Assembly: GCA_013115145.1 (NCBI GenBank)
Contig: JAAPAO010000431.1
Location: 1-30,900, forward strand
Source of the DNA: Perkinsus chesapeaki
Taxonomy: Eukaryota > Perkinsozoa > Perkinsida > Perkinsidae
Reading direction: 5' to 3'
DNA length: 30,900 bases
Part shown: positions 1 to 9,569 of the stretch, piece by piece
How the letters are laid out: each line of letters opens with the position of its first letter
Position numbering within the stretch: position 1 is the stretch's first letter
Program-made: the position numbers and the translations under genes
Notes under the pieces: generated by a model
Databases searched by the model: none
Seen by the model: only the letters and a program-made list of their open reading frames with translations
Told to the model about the DNA's origin: nothing

Positions 1-16
1 TCGTGTTAGATTTGCT

Positions 17-102
17 TACTCTGGGCGGGACTTGAACCCGCAACCTTTGGATTAGAAGTCCAACGCTCTATCCATCGATCTATCCAATTGAGCCATCAAA
101 GC
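17..102 (-). tRNA. tRNA-Arg (anticodon TCT) with enlarged D-loop
   Basis: Read on the minus strand it folds as a cloverleaf. The acceptor is 7 bp (5' arm 96-102, 3' arm 18-24; six of seven pair, including G-T wobbles). The T-arm is a perfect GCGGG/CCCGC around TTCAAGT (25-41). The anticodon stem is a perfect 5 bp (47-51 with 59-63) around loop CTTCTAA, giving anticodon TCT at 54-56. The D-stem is GCTC/GAGC (90-93 with 65-68). The D-loop is 21 nt rather than about 9, because it contains an extra 12-nt block that repeats GGATAG either side of ATCGAT. No CCA is encoded. It may be functional or a young pseudogene; the stems are intact, so I favour a tRNA gene. Confidence 0.75.
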
Positions 103-180
103 TATATCTTATTAATTCTGGTGCCTTGCGGGAAATATGGATCAAATCCAACTATCACACACCATTGTACTTGTTTTCTT

Positions 181-262
181 TACTCTGGGCGGGACTTGAA
201 CCCGCACCCTTTGGATTAGAACTTCTGGTCCGGAAGTCCAACTCTCTAACTGGTTAAGTAAA
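181..262 (-). pseudogene. Partial tRNA-Arg-like copy with interrupted anticodon loop
   Basis: Positions 181-220 repeat the 3' half of the neighbouring tRNA-Arg almost exactly: the same T-arm, the same 3' acceptor strand, the same half anticodon stem. The anticodon loop is interrupted by 14 nt (around 222-235) containing another TTC, so the loop CTTCTAA could be restored by removing them. That position is not the canonical tRNA intron site after nucleotide 37. Upstream of the anticodon stem the D-arm is degenerate and I find no 5' acceptor strand able to pair. It is probably a decayed duplicate; an intron-bearing tRNA is the less likely alternative. Confidence 0.5.
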
Positions 263-354
263 CTTTACCACTTAATTTAATTAACTTAAACTCGCTCATT
301 CTAGCTTCACTCAGTAAAGCTTTCAATGAGCGGGTTTCCAATATATTGAATTGA

Positions 355-1480
355 ATATTCCCGTTTTTGGGAAGGCGTAATATCGTAAACCGCATTCGAA
401 ATTTTATCGTTGGGCCACTGAGTGGGAATCCCACTGTGGGATTCCTAGGGGCATTCCCGACTCAGTTGACGCTAACGGCCTTTGACAAAAGCCCTTTGTA
501 CGTACTGGTTTCAGATAGTGTAATCCACTCTGACATCCAAGTGTTTTCTGACACGACCGGAGTAAACGATCATGTTTCATTGTGCGTTGAGCTCAAAACG
601 TTCCCATTAGAGGGATCGGTGCCGTTTTTGTGCACTCAAGGAGCAGCCGGAAGCCTAACGCATTTTGCGCATGCGGGCACAAACTTTGCGCTGGATCTCA
701 GATGTGACATCGGTGAGTCTCGCCAGGCGGTTTGCCAATCTTATGGTGAACTTGAGATTATGTCAACTAGGTACACCTGTAAGATCGGTCTGTGAAGGCC
801 GAGTGCTCGATGTGCGATGTGATAATAAGTGCGGAGGCATCGACGTTGATAACCTATATAAATGGAACTCTGTAACTGTACAATGTCTCACTTCGAAGTG
901 AGTGCGATTCCCATTCGACGCTTCCCATCTGCCGATAATCTATGTATCCCGGTGTGTCTCTTCTTCAGCACCTGTTTCGATTATGTCCATCTGTCCCACG
1001 GCAGTATCACGGTGAAAGTTGGGGACATAGTGACAGAAGGCCAGATTATTGCTAAATCTGGTGACGTTGGTTTCACTCCAGGTGAGCTACCCTTATATTG
1101 TCTTTACATTTAAACTTTTGAAGAGTGGAGTAGGGCATAATACTAGACCGGTGGCAAGTTCTGATACCTTAGCCAATTGCTGGGACAGGAGAGTGCGCTG
1201 AGGATGCGCATCCTCCTTGTTCGGGACTAGTAGTACAGTATGCCTTTATGTGATTCAAGGAAGATGAACATCATTTATATCTTGGCTTGAGATCATTGGT
1301 ATGATTACTGTTATCTTCTCAGAGCCCCATCTACACTTCCAGTGCTTGCAGTCATCGGCCCCAAATGCGCCCTCCATTCCCATCAAGTTCCGTTTCGGTT
1401 CCGATACAGCCGCAGCAATCGTAGCAGAAGCAGGAGAGTACTATCCGCCATCGATGGCTCCTGAAGCCCGAACTACCTAA
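355..1480 (+). CDS. M23-family metallopeptidase (lysostaphin/LytM fold), 5' end not resolved
   Basis: Four exons join in frame: open frame to 712, 771-897, 969-1081 and 1323-1480 (stop TAA). Introns are 58, 71 and 241 nt, all GT-AG. The joined protein shows the M23 fold in order: a strand ending in LTHFAHAGTNFALDLRCDIG (H and D of the first zinc motif), GTPVRSVCEGRVLDV, DYVHLSHGSI, VKVGDIVTEGQIIAKSGDVG, and the second zinc motif HLHF across the last junction. Known members cleave glycyl peptide bonds, typically in bacterial peptidoglycan. In a protist a role against food bacteria is possible but inferred. No ATG is visible in frame: a stop lies at 352-354, so either an upstream exon is missing from my model or the gene is 5'-truncated next to the tRNA-like repeats. 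The N-terminal part carries an inverted repeat (425-445). Confidence 0.75.
425..445. repeat. Perfect 10-bp inverted repeat, 1-nt centre, inside M23 exon
   Basis: Left arm GGAATCCCAC (425-434), centre T, right arm GTGGGATTCC (436-445). It lies in the open frame just upstream of the recognisable peptidase domain and encodes a stretch around NPTVGF. It has the same one-nucleotide-centre form as many repeats further along the window. Confidence 0.85.
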
Positions 1481-2754
1481 TTTGACCGTTTCTATAATAA
1501 CAAGTGAACCTCTTTGGTATATAGTAAATCTTCGTTGTTCCGTGATTCCGTGAAGTATGTATAATTACCTTCAACCATCACATTGGAGACCTTGCTCGTA
1601 ACTCGCCTTAGCTCAACACAAGTTAAACAGGAAGAATTCAATAATATCTTAATATCACTCCACCAAGCCCTCGGTACAACAACAGCGTTACTAGTTCCAC
1701 TGGAGGCTGGTACTGCCTTATGCCCACTGTTATTATATATACAGCAGGCTACGAATCCATTGTGAAGTAACTGAAGAACACCAGGTGAATGGCTAACATC
1801 GAACCACACCTACCCGGAAGTCTCCCGACACTCGAGCATCTTTACGTACAAGGTGACCATCAACCCAAAACGTGACTAGTAGATCAGATTTAGTGAGCTC
1901 GCAGGGACTGTCAGTGTCATTTATCCGATCTCGTTTGTTGCGACAAGAACACTTCTCCAGAGACGGCCATGTGAAGTCAACCGCAATGTGGTACCTGGCG
2001 CTACTAACGATGCCCGGGGTGCCAGGCTAGAGCTCACCATTTCCGTGGTTCATACGCCCAGCCAGGGCATCCAGTTGCACTTATACCATTCTCCATAAAG
2101 CCCATGACAAATGCAGAAGCAACCGGGCATAGTGCTAGAAAGACAATTGCTATGCACTACGATACCGTGACTTACATCCCCCTCTCGGAATCAGCTGTGA
2201 TACAGACATCGTCGGGGCTCCCGCTGCCTGGTAGGGAGAAGTGTCTGAACAAAAGTGGTAGGTGTTGGTAGGTTACCAAATATTGCACTGCTGAGGCTTA
2301 CGCTGAGACGTTGGAAGTGTCGACAAGAATGCTAGGCAGCCCTGACCCTGGTGCATTCGCCCTCCCACTCGACACCGAAATTCCACCTACAAAACAATGA
2401 CACAAGATTGACAATATCTTTACCAAAACAGCTGTGCCGTGCTTACTCGCCTCGGTTTGATGCCATTATGTTGTCGTATGGTATGTAGGAATACACCCGA
2501 ATATGGATGGCACGCTCTGTTTACTGGACCAAGGATCGTGAGGCATTTGGATGAGGCGAGAGGGCACGGTGATAATGAATTATCAGGATCCTGAGAAATA
2601 CGACAGTCGTCGCACTTCTCCCTTCAACAGAAGCCTGCACCTCGTTTTCATCAGGGTTTCTAGGTACCTCAACAACATTACACTCTCGGAGATCAACAGC
2701 CTGATTTTGTTCGTCACTAAAAAAGAGCAAGTGGGACGATATGACCAAGATTAA
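1481..2754. other. Intergenic stretch without recognised gene
   Basis: Short open frames occur on both strands (for example 1492-1809 minus and 2551-2754 plus) but none shows a family motif, and I could not chain them through splice signals into a longer protein. I see no tRNA, strong repeat or mobile-element end here. Confidence 0.5.
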
Positions 2755-3447
2755 TTACATGGTCATCGGTCCCCGAAGCCACTTCTTCCCCCAGTCACTC
2801 GCGGTGAAGTTTTCCTCAATATAAACCGTTTCCAGGCGATACATAGCCCGCAGCAATTGAGCCTGTGAATATGCGGTCATAAACAAGATACTGTGTAGCC
2901 GTCCGCCTCCTACTGTGGTCGGCTTGACCTCCTTCCCGTTCATTACAACACTTGTCACCCGGATTCCTCTAGATTTCGCAATCTCTACTATCTCTCCCAT
3001 CTCCAGCTTGGTCAGCATCATTTTGCACGTGGTTCTCGCTCTAACCAAACATAGGCGTTCAGCGATCCCCCAACTCAACCTCGGCCTACCGAGCGATGTC
3101 CTTCCCACCAAGAAACCAGCAGCAGAAGCTAAGCAGTGTACAGCCTGTCTCTGTTGACCTCCAATTACGCGGAACGCGATTTCGTAAAGGGAAGGGCCTG
3201 TGGTAAAGAGCCGGTGTTTCGATGTGAAGGAGGGTAACTCACCCAGATGGCGGTGCTGCAGGCGTGGCTGGGGGCTGGGGAACTCTCCCTACAGCTGAGC
3301 CTCGATTAGTAACCAAAACCTAAAGCCAAGGCAGAAGAAGCATTTAGCCTGCGTGCGGGTATCGTGAGACCAACGCACCTTGCGTGGCTGCATTCCATAC
3401 AGTTGCTGAAACTGCTGGTTTGTAAATGCCGCCGTTTGGCCCAACAT
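2755..3447 (-). CDS. Uncharacterised protein, multi-exon, model incomplete
   Basis: I do not recognise this gene. The best model starts at an ATG at 3447 (protein begins MLGQTAAFTNQQFQQLYGMQ). It splices from 3379 to 3319 (GT-AG, 59 nt) into a proline- and alanine-rich segment ending with a GTGAG donor near 3242, and continues in a long open frame ending with TAA at 2755. The C-terminal exon reads like real protein, with alternating hydrophobic strands and helices, for example LTKLEMGEIVEIAKSRGIRV and an aromatic-rich tail. The phase of the junction between the second and last exons does not close with the splice sites I found, so one junction is wrong or an exon is missing. The neighbouring plus-strand frame at 2915-3157 is its shadow. 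Confidence 0.45.
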
Positions 3448-3957
3448 GGCTCCTCCAAACTGCCAGCATTGCCCAACGTTCCCGTAACTTTGACCAACTC
3501 TTAAACCCAACTCGCAAAAAATTCATGCAGGTAAAAGGGTTATCAACTATTATCGTGCAGAATGGTGGTAGTCTAATAATCCTCCATGTGAGGGGCGCTA
3601 TAAAACAACAACTGCAGCAAATAAGAGAATTACAACCTGTGCTATGTCATGGCATACATCTATCGCAATAAGCAAACCAGCGTGAAAAATTGAGACGAAT
3701 GCTTGGGTTCACGCCTGTGGGATACAGCTCCCCAAGGGAAACCTATCACTCTTCGCACTGTCAATCGTGCTGCTGAGTACAGAACTACAGAACTGTTTCA
3801 GGTCCTGCTCAGAATTGAGAGGCATTAGACATGCCTAGGATAATGACTCGCAAAAAAGACCAGTCAAACAAAATCAATATGTGTTCGTTTACAAAACCTT
3901 AAGGTGTCTACTTCTGCCATTTAAATACAGCCATTACTATAGAGAGTACTTCCAAAC
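3448..3957. other. Intergenic stretch between two minus-strand genes
   Basis: I found no supported gene, RNA or strong repeat. The part nearest 3957 is probably the 3' flank of the propeller gene, and the part nearest 3448 the promoter of the preceding minus-strand gene. Confidence 0.4.
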
Positions 3958-5463
3958 TTATCCGGTAATAATCACCCATTCCTCATCCGATGCTACCAGT
4001 TCCTCCGGTCGATCCACAGCCTGTTCTTGTGTACCACTAGCATCTTCATTTACATCAAAGCTGACGACATGCTCGTTGATGTCCCAATGGGCGGTATCGT
4101 TTTCACTTCTGCCTGTCGAGCGATGTGTGCTTGGGCTGTCGGCGCAGCATCCAGCTCCACATGCAGTCCTAGTAGAAGTACTATCTAAACTCGCAACTCT
4201 CTCACGAAGAGAGCAGAATTGGGAGCTCCAAACCAATGTAGCTTTCTCTCCAGATATAGTAGTGTCATACGCGTAACAAGAAGCCTTGCCATTAACACCG
4301 CACACCAGAAGGGTGTTATTGGCGCCAAACTGGAGGACAATTTCCAGATCTTCAACCGACTGTGGAAGGTCTATGAAGCTCCATATAACGACAGATGTTC
4401 TGCTCTTAGTCGAGGGCTTACGCAATGTTGAATTAAGCGAATTGAGCCCGAACACTTTACTGGCAATGAACTTCGTGAGATCTGAGCCACTGGAGTCATC
4501 TCGCACTGGAGTGGTTTCAATCTTAAAAATAACGATTTGGCATCTAGCACCATCGACTCCTGCTATAAACTGCTCACTTGGAGATATTGCCAATTCAGCA
4601 AGACCTCTGCGCCTCATAGGTAGCTGATAAAATGTCCCATTTCGACTTCTCACAGAATTTCCTTCAGCTCCCGGTTTAAATCGGCCTATGATTACACAGC
4701 TCTTGGGATCACCATCGTTTAGCCCACCCAGAACCCATAGCCCACCATCTTCAAATCCACACGCCGTGACACTACCGGTTGATGCAATGCTGAGAATATG
4801 GCGATGTCGTCGAACAGGCAGGCTCATTTGAGTTCCATCAAGACGGCTACATAATATATGACCTACTGTAGACTCTGGCGCAACTATAATAGGAGGCTTC
4901 TTCCGTCCTTGGCTTGGTGCTAAAGCAACAGTGCCGGAGATATTCGGACAGGTGTCCTTCTTAAGAATGAGGCCTAGGCTAAATGAATAGATCCTCAATA
5001 TATCCTCTGACACTACAGCAAAGTATCCGACACCAACCTCCAAGTTGATAACCGGTGAAGCCATGACGATCTCGGTCACGACAGCGGGAGGCGATCGAAT
5101 GTCGTACAGCGAAACCATAGTAGGCAAGAAGCGACTGCCTTCACCGCCAACGCCCACAAGAGCAAGGATTTTGTCACCACTGGGATTTGAGTCCAGAAGA
5201 GACTCTAGAGAAAGTGGTTTGACAATAGTGTAGCCTGTGGGGCAATCTTTAACTTGAACAACCTTTAACAGGGTGGCATTCGGCGAGTCGACATCATAAA
5301 AGGATATTTCACCCGACGTGTGGCCAACTACTGCTACAGCACCTGCACGTTTAGCAAGAGACGATAGAGTAGTTGGTGCTACTGACGAATGCCGTCGCTG
5401 TAAGATTGTTACGCATGTTATAGGGGCAGAAGATATTGGCAGGTCATAGAGGCATTGGTGCAT
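3958..5463 (-). CDS. PROPPIN (Atg18/WIPI)-like WD40 beta-propeller protein
   Basis: A 501-residue intronless open frame. The order of segments follows the PROPPIN family: an early blade VVGHTSGEISFYDVDSP; a blade MVSLYDIRSPPAVVTEI followed by a hydrophobic ASPVINLEVGVGYFAVVSED and RIYSFSLGL; then CPNISGTVALAPSQG; and a blade ending in MRRRG at residues 283-287, where PROPPINs carry the phosphoinositide-binding F/L-R-R-G motif. This is followed by LAELAISPSEQFIAGVDGA and VIFKIETTP. Known PROPPINs bind PI3P and PI(3,5)P2 on membranes and act in autophagy and endolysosomal traffic. Here the two arginines and glycine are kept but the preceding hydrophobic is replaced, so lipid binding is inferred. 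The C-terminal 90 residues are acidic and low in structure. A generic WD40 or BCAS3-like protein is the alternative. Confidence 0.62.
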   Translation of the reverse strand: MHQCLYDLPISSAPITCVTILQRRHSSVAPTTLSSLAKRAGAVAVVGHTSGEISFYDVDSPNATLLKVVQVKDCPTGYTIVKPLSLESLLDSNPSGDKILALVGVGGEGSRFLPTMVSLYDIRSPPAVVTEIVMASPVINLEVGVGYFAVVSEDILRIYSFSLGLILKKDTCPNISGTVALAPSQGRKKPPIIVAPESTVGHILCSRLDGTQMSLPVRRHRHILSIASTGSVTACGFEDGGLWVLGGLNDGDPKSCVIIGRFKPGAEGNSVRSRNGTFYQLPMRRRGLAELAISPSEQFIAGVDGARCQIVIFKIETTPVRDDSSGSDLTKFIASKVFGLNSLNSTLRKPSTKSRTSVVIWSFIDLPQSVEDLEIVLQFGANNTLLVCGVNGKASCYAYDTTISGEKATLVWSSQFCSLRERVASLDSTSTRTACGAGCCADSPSTHRSTGRSENDTAHWDINEHVVSFDVNEDASGTQEQAVDRPEELVASDEEWVIITG

Positions 5464-5649
5464 AAGAGTAAATGCAAAGGGGGTTAATACTGAGGGATAT
5501 GTTACGACTAAGGTCTGCTTGAACTAGAACGACAATCACATTACGCGCACGAGCCGGAAGAAAAGTTGATTTTAAAGAAGCGCGCGCCATTATAATCGAT
5601 GTGTGAATATCTTCCGGTACACTGAACTTGTCAGCACCATCGTTCGTTA
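5464..5649. promoter_or_regulatory. Short divergent promoter region
   Basis: 186 bp separate the ATG of the minus-strand propeller gene from the ATG of the plus-strand mitochondrial-protein gene, so both promoters and both 5' UTRs must lie here. A GC-rich patch (GCGCGCGCC near 5580) is followed by an AT-rich ATTATAATC, but I cannot assign a defined element. Confidence 0.45.
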
Positions 5650-6785
5650 ATGGCCACTCGTCTTATTGCTTCGCGTCTGCGCGGATGTCATGGTGGAGTA
5701 TTCAGCCCTGCCTTTCGTATGGGGGGTTTGGTGATGTCCCAGAGGAGGGCGTATAATGGAGGTACGTTAGGGAAAATTTATTGAAAGGAATCTCTCAAGT
5801 TCATCACCGTTTTAAATTGTAATGAAGCCCTAGGTGCGGATGAACCGTGCATAGTGGACTCTACTGGCCTATGGCGTAGAGCTTGAAATGGGAGACTTTT
5901 GTGTTGTAGGTTTTCCCTTCCATTACGTGGTGCAGTACGACGATCCAAACTATGATTGCGAAGCTGACTTTGAGTTTGAAGAAATCCCAAGAGATGAATT
6001 TGGCGTGCCAGCACACATCCCGCCAGAGCTATGTAAGGAAAACTCATCCTTTGGTGGCTACCTTCGTTGAAGTTGTCTTTGGATCTGGTGAATCATCCGC
6101 CAGCTTTATCATGAAGCTCTTCGTCAACCTAGAATGCCTTTTGTACCTATTCAGCCACCCAAATTCGTCACACTTATTATATTCCCCCACAGTACTACCC
6201 CTTCCTGAAGAAATTGGGGGATGATACACCCGAGCTTAAGCCATATACGGACAAGGTGCGTCCCTGTCTGTCGAATGTTGCATTTATGGTGGTTCAGTTG
6301 ATCATGGGAGATATGACCTATGATGATTATGAGGAAATGTTCTACAAGTTCGCCAAGCCTCTCAAGATCTACAGGAGCCGTCTGCCTCTGCCGTACAGGA
6401 CAGATGCGGAGATTGCGCAGGAAAATTATGTAGGGCTTGGATTTCACGTGAATGCCTGCTCGATTGAGATGTCCCCTATGGCGGTCGGGGGTGGCTTATT
6501 GATTGCTTCGTATGTAGGTGAATTGGTGTGGCAAGTGGTACTCCTTCCGCCAAAGGGTTCAAAGTGACTATTATTCTCGTCACTACTTCCGTGATTGGCT
6601 TATCGGAATTCTCCTAGGCTTCTACTTTGGCAATCTGTGGGTTCAGCAGCATAGACAGTAAGTAGGCAGGGTGCCTGCACTGGGGATAGTGAGCTTCCTA
6701 CAGGTACCGTGTGGATATGAAGTTGTTCTACCTGGAGGCGCCCGAGCACAAGATCAATTGGGTGAAGCCCCGTGGGGATCTCTAG
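5650..6785 (+). CDS. Predicted mitochondrial inner-membrane protein, lineage-specific
   Basis: Five exons close in frame: 5650-5761, 5910-6032, 6155-6447, 6518-6657 and 6704-6785, giving 249 residues. All four introns (148, 122, 70, 46 nt) are GT-AG. The first 36 residues are rich in R, S and A with no acidic residue (begins MATRLIASRLRGCHGG), a typical mitochondrial presequence. A single hydrophobic helix near residue 210 (DWLIGILLGFYFGNLW) follows a basic, aromatic stretch and is followed by a short polar tail ending in KPRGDL. The centre is rich in tyrosine, proline and acidic residues. I do not recognise a named family. The architecture resembles accessory subunits of the unusual ATP synthase and respiratory complexes of apicomplexans and relatives, but that is inference. 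Confidence 0.72.
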
Positions 6786-7214
6786 AAATGATGTCTTAGT
6801 GGGGAGCGGTTGTCGAGGCGATAGATAGGAATAATGTTAACCTTTTTTGTTCACTTACAACGCACAGCGAGCTGGCTGCCCATCCCTACCTTGGGTGACC
6901 TCTCGCATTTCACATGTCTGCTGTGAGCCAGTTGTTGTTGTTATGGGGCCTTCCGGCCTTGGTGAAGAAGGCTTTATGCAGTAGTTGGCAGTGTCAGCAT
7001 TAGTCAGTCGAGATTCTCTCCACTGCTTGTTGGCTCGTGTTCTAGTGGGCACAATTTGGTCAGTGTGTAGGAACTGAATGCCCATGTTAGCTTGTCGGCT
7101 CTCTCGTCGGAGGCTTCACATGGGTCGTTGTAATTGGCCTAGCTTGCGTTAAGGTTATTGGTAACTTCAACCAAGTAACAACCGGTATTCCGTTATATTG
7201 TTGTTATCTCCAAC
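6786..7214. other. Intergenic stretch
   Basis: No supported gene. The minus-strand open frame 6855-7085 has low-complexity content and no splice partners. The region must hold the 3' flank of the mitochondrial-protein gene and the promoter of the leucine-rich-repeat gene. Confidence 0.4.
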
Positions 7215-9369
7215 ATGGCCATTACCGAGTTATTCCCAGCTACTCTCATGAGCCCAGAGGAGCTCAGTGCAAGGCTCCACGTTGAAGGGGAGGAAGAGGA
7301 GCAAGCAATCAAAGGACGACTGGAGAAATGTAGGTAGTGCAGTCGGGGCATCATGGAATGTGATTCGGCATGGGCTGCACTGGCGGATATCTTTTTTCGC
7401 GTAGGCAAAACTATAGGGTTAAGGCGGCGCATTTGTGCGGGCTTCGATTGAACGAGAGGACGTTCCCGATGGGTGTGCTGACCGTGGCACACCTCAGGAG
7501 ATTGGACCTGAGCCATAACAACTTCAAGCATCTGCCTGAGCAGTGAGCATCACTTTAGCGGTGGCAGCGATGTCAGCTTTTGTTGTAGGTTGGTTGAACT
7601 CGAGGGACTTCGGGAGTTGTGGCTGGATAGAAATCCTTTGGAATCGGTAGGTAAGGTCCACGACTGTTTTGTACCTTAAGTGTCCAGCTCCCAGTATCTC
7701 TGCATCGGTTGAAGCACCTTCGGTTGCTGTCCCTGAGAGATCTTCCGAGGCTTCGGAATGTCCCGCGTGAATACGCAGATCTTCGTTCGAGCTTAGTTGA
7801 TGTTGGCGATCTTGAAAGTAAGTAGTTATCTCATGGTTCAGGGGTTGCCTCATTTGGTGTCTAAGGGGGCTCATGGAGCTAGTTGAGATTTACACTTTCA
7901 CTTCTGTTTGTTTTCCTGTGCTGGAAACATGCGTTACGTACGCGGTCTGTGGTTTATTTTACTTTGAGAAGCTTCAGAAGTTTCCTGGATGATGTGGAGA
8001 TGTTTAGATTGCCCTGTAATGAACGAGAAGCTTGCGGCGGCCCTACAAGCGGAAGGCATGGACGGGTTTTTCAAAGTGCTGGAAATTAAGAACATTCGTA
8101 GAGAGCAAGAAAGGAAATTGGTGAGTTTGTTCATGGGTGATGGTGGAGTGACTTCGGACATTTATTTGCTCGCTCCAGCATCTCAACCCGAAACATCTCA
8201 TGGATTGCCTCACGTCATGTCGAGGACGACGTGTGTTCAAGGTGAAGACGTGGTGTGACGATTTGTACCCTTTCGACGACAAGTCGGCCCTTATCACCTC
8301 TGCGAAACGACTGACGAAGCGTATCAAGGCTGATGCTGGCTCTCCTGAAGCTGCGAGGCTTGCTATGTCCCGGCTTATAAAGTGAGGCTCTGCTGCTGCA
8401 CATAGGGCCTTTTTTGGAAGGCATCATCGGCAGGCATAGCAAGCGGATCTTCCCGGAGGAGTTCTCAGAGCTAGATGAGGCTACCGTTGTTAATAAGGTT
8501 AAGAGCTTTGATGAGGAGGACCAGTTGAGGGGCGAGGTATGAGTGCGTTTGTAGGAGATCGGTTAGTGTATGTTTGAGGTAACATCTCTACAGCTGAGGA
8601 TAAAGGCAGCGATGCCGGACCTATCAGGGGAGTTAACGCACTCTTTAGCATTGGAGGTGATCATCGCTACCTTCGGAACCTACCTGTATAGGGTGTATGG
8701 TCAGTTTAAATCCAGCTTGTCACCCACGAGGATAAGGTCAGTAATGAAGGACTGGAACGACCTATTTCCGCTTTCTCAAATGAGTATGTTCATTCATCCA
8801 ACCGACTCTCGGGAAGTGGGTCCTTCCTCGAAGTTAGGGGGCAAATATCTTAGGTACATCGGAGATGCTTGCTAAACAGATGTTTGATCTGCAGTCTATA
8901 CTGGAACGCCAGGCGACACTTCATCAGCGGCGAGAGCTCGACAGCATCAGGTTGGGAGGGTCCCGTTGGAGAGTTCATTGCGAATCTTATTGTCAGACGC
9001 GAGTTCTGTAAAGTGTACCCGACGTCAGCTGATGAGGAGATTAACGGGCTTGTTGATTATGTGGGTATCTGTTGGTGGTTTTGTAGACGGAGCAGCTATG
9101 ATATGTTATTCGCTCATTGTCAGCTCATGCGGACATCGAGCCGGGAGGATCGAAAGCGTCTGCTGGTTGATAACGAATTGAGTCGAAGGTTGCCGGGTAA
9201 AGGGGGGAGAATCTGATGGGGAGTTCCATACAGCCATTAATACTTCAGTACTCATTATGTTGATTTAGGGACAATAGAGGACTGTGTGAGGCTGATGAAG
9301 GAGCAGGAGCCCCTTGTGCCCCCATACACAGTGGTGGATGGCCGGCCATCCGAAGAGACAGAACGCTGA
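7215..9369 (+). CDS. Leucine-rich-repeat protein, 12 exons
   Basis: Exons 7215-7333, 7405-7542, 7589-7646, 7688-7817, 7978-8120, 8179-8381, 8434-8536, 8594-8783, 8854-8950, 8997-9060, 9124-9196 and 9269-9369 join in frame from ATG to TGA, giving 472 residues. All introns are GT-AG and 41-160 nt. The N-terminal third carries leucine-rich repeats: LRRLDLSHNNFKHLPEQ, LEGLRELWLDRNPLESLP, LKHLRLLSLRDLPRLRNVP. The rest is helical and charged with no family I recognise, for example KLAAALQAEGMDGFFKVLEI and the coiled-coil-like FDLQSILERQATLHQRREL. LRR modules usually bind partner proteins, so a scaffold role is plausible, but the function is unknown. The junction 8381/8434 is needed to avoid an apparent frameshift and uses a good GTGAGG donor. 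Junction 8950/8997 has alternatives. Confidence 0.75.
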
Positions 9370-9569
9370 CTCGGCAACAACAAGAACTACTCCGTGCGTC
9401 TGATCAACGCTTCTTACATGTAGATGATTCATGGCGATTGTTAATGAGGAGAAGGGTCGTGTTGTGGGGTGAGGGGCTGATCATGTGGAGTGGTGTATTG
9501 TACGGGGTTATAGCTTTACCATTGCTTCTCATTGTTGTTGCTTCCCTTTCATCGTCCCCCTGCTTTGAT

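Noticed and set aside
1492-1809. 105-codon minus-strand frame
   Set aside because: No recognisable motif, no supporting neighbours and an overlapping plus-strand frame of similar quality.
6448-6517. Continuation of the mitochondrial-protein exon through 6567
   Set aside because: The frame ends at a stop with no link to the membrane-helix exon. A 70-nt intron from 6448 to 6517 restores a continuous frame to the final stop.
8382-8433. Apparent frameshift in the leucine-rich-repeat gene near 8383
   Set aside because: A 52-nt GT-AG intron with a GTGAGG donor joins 8381 to 8434 in frame, so no frameshift is needed.
9438-9569. N-terminal hydrophobic extension of PABPN1 from the ATG at 9438
   Set aside because: PABPN1 is nuclear and has an acidic N-terminus. 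The extension would form a membrane-like segment, so the ATG at 9570 is preferred.
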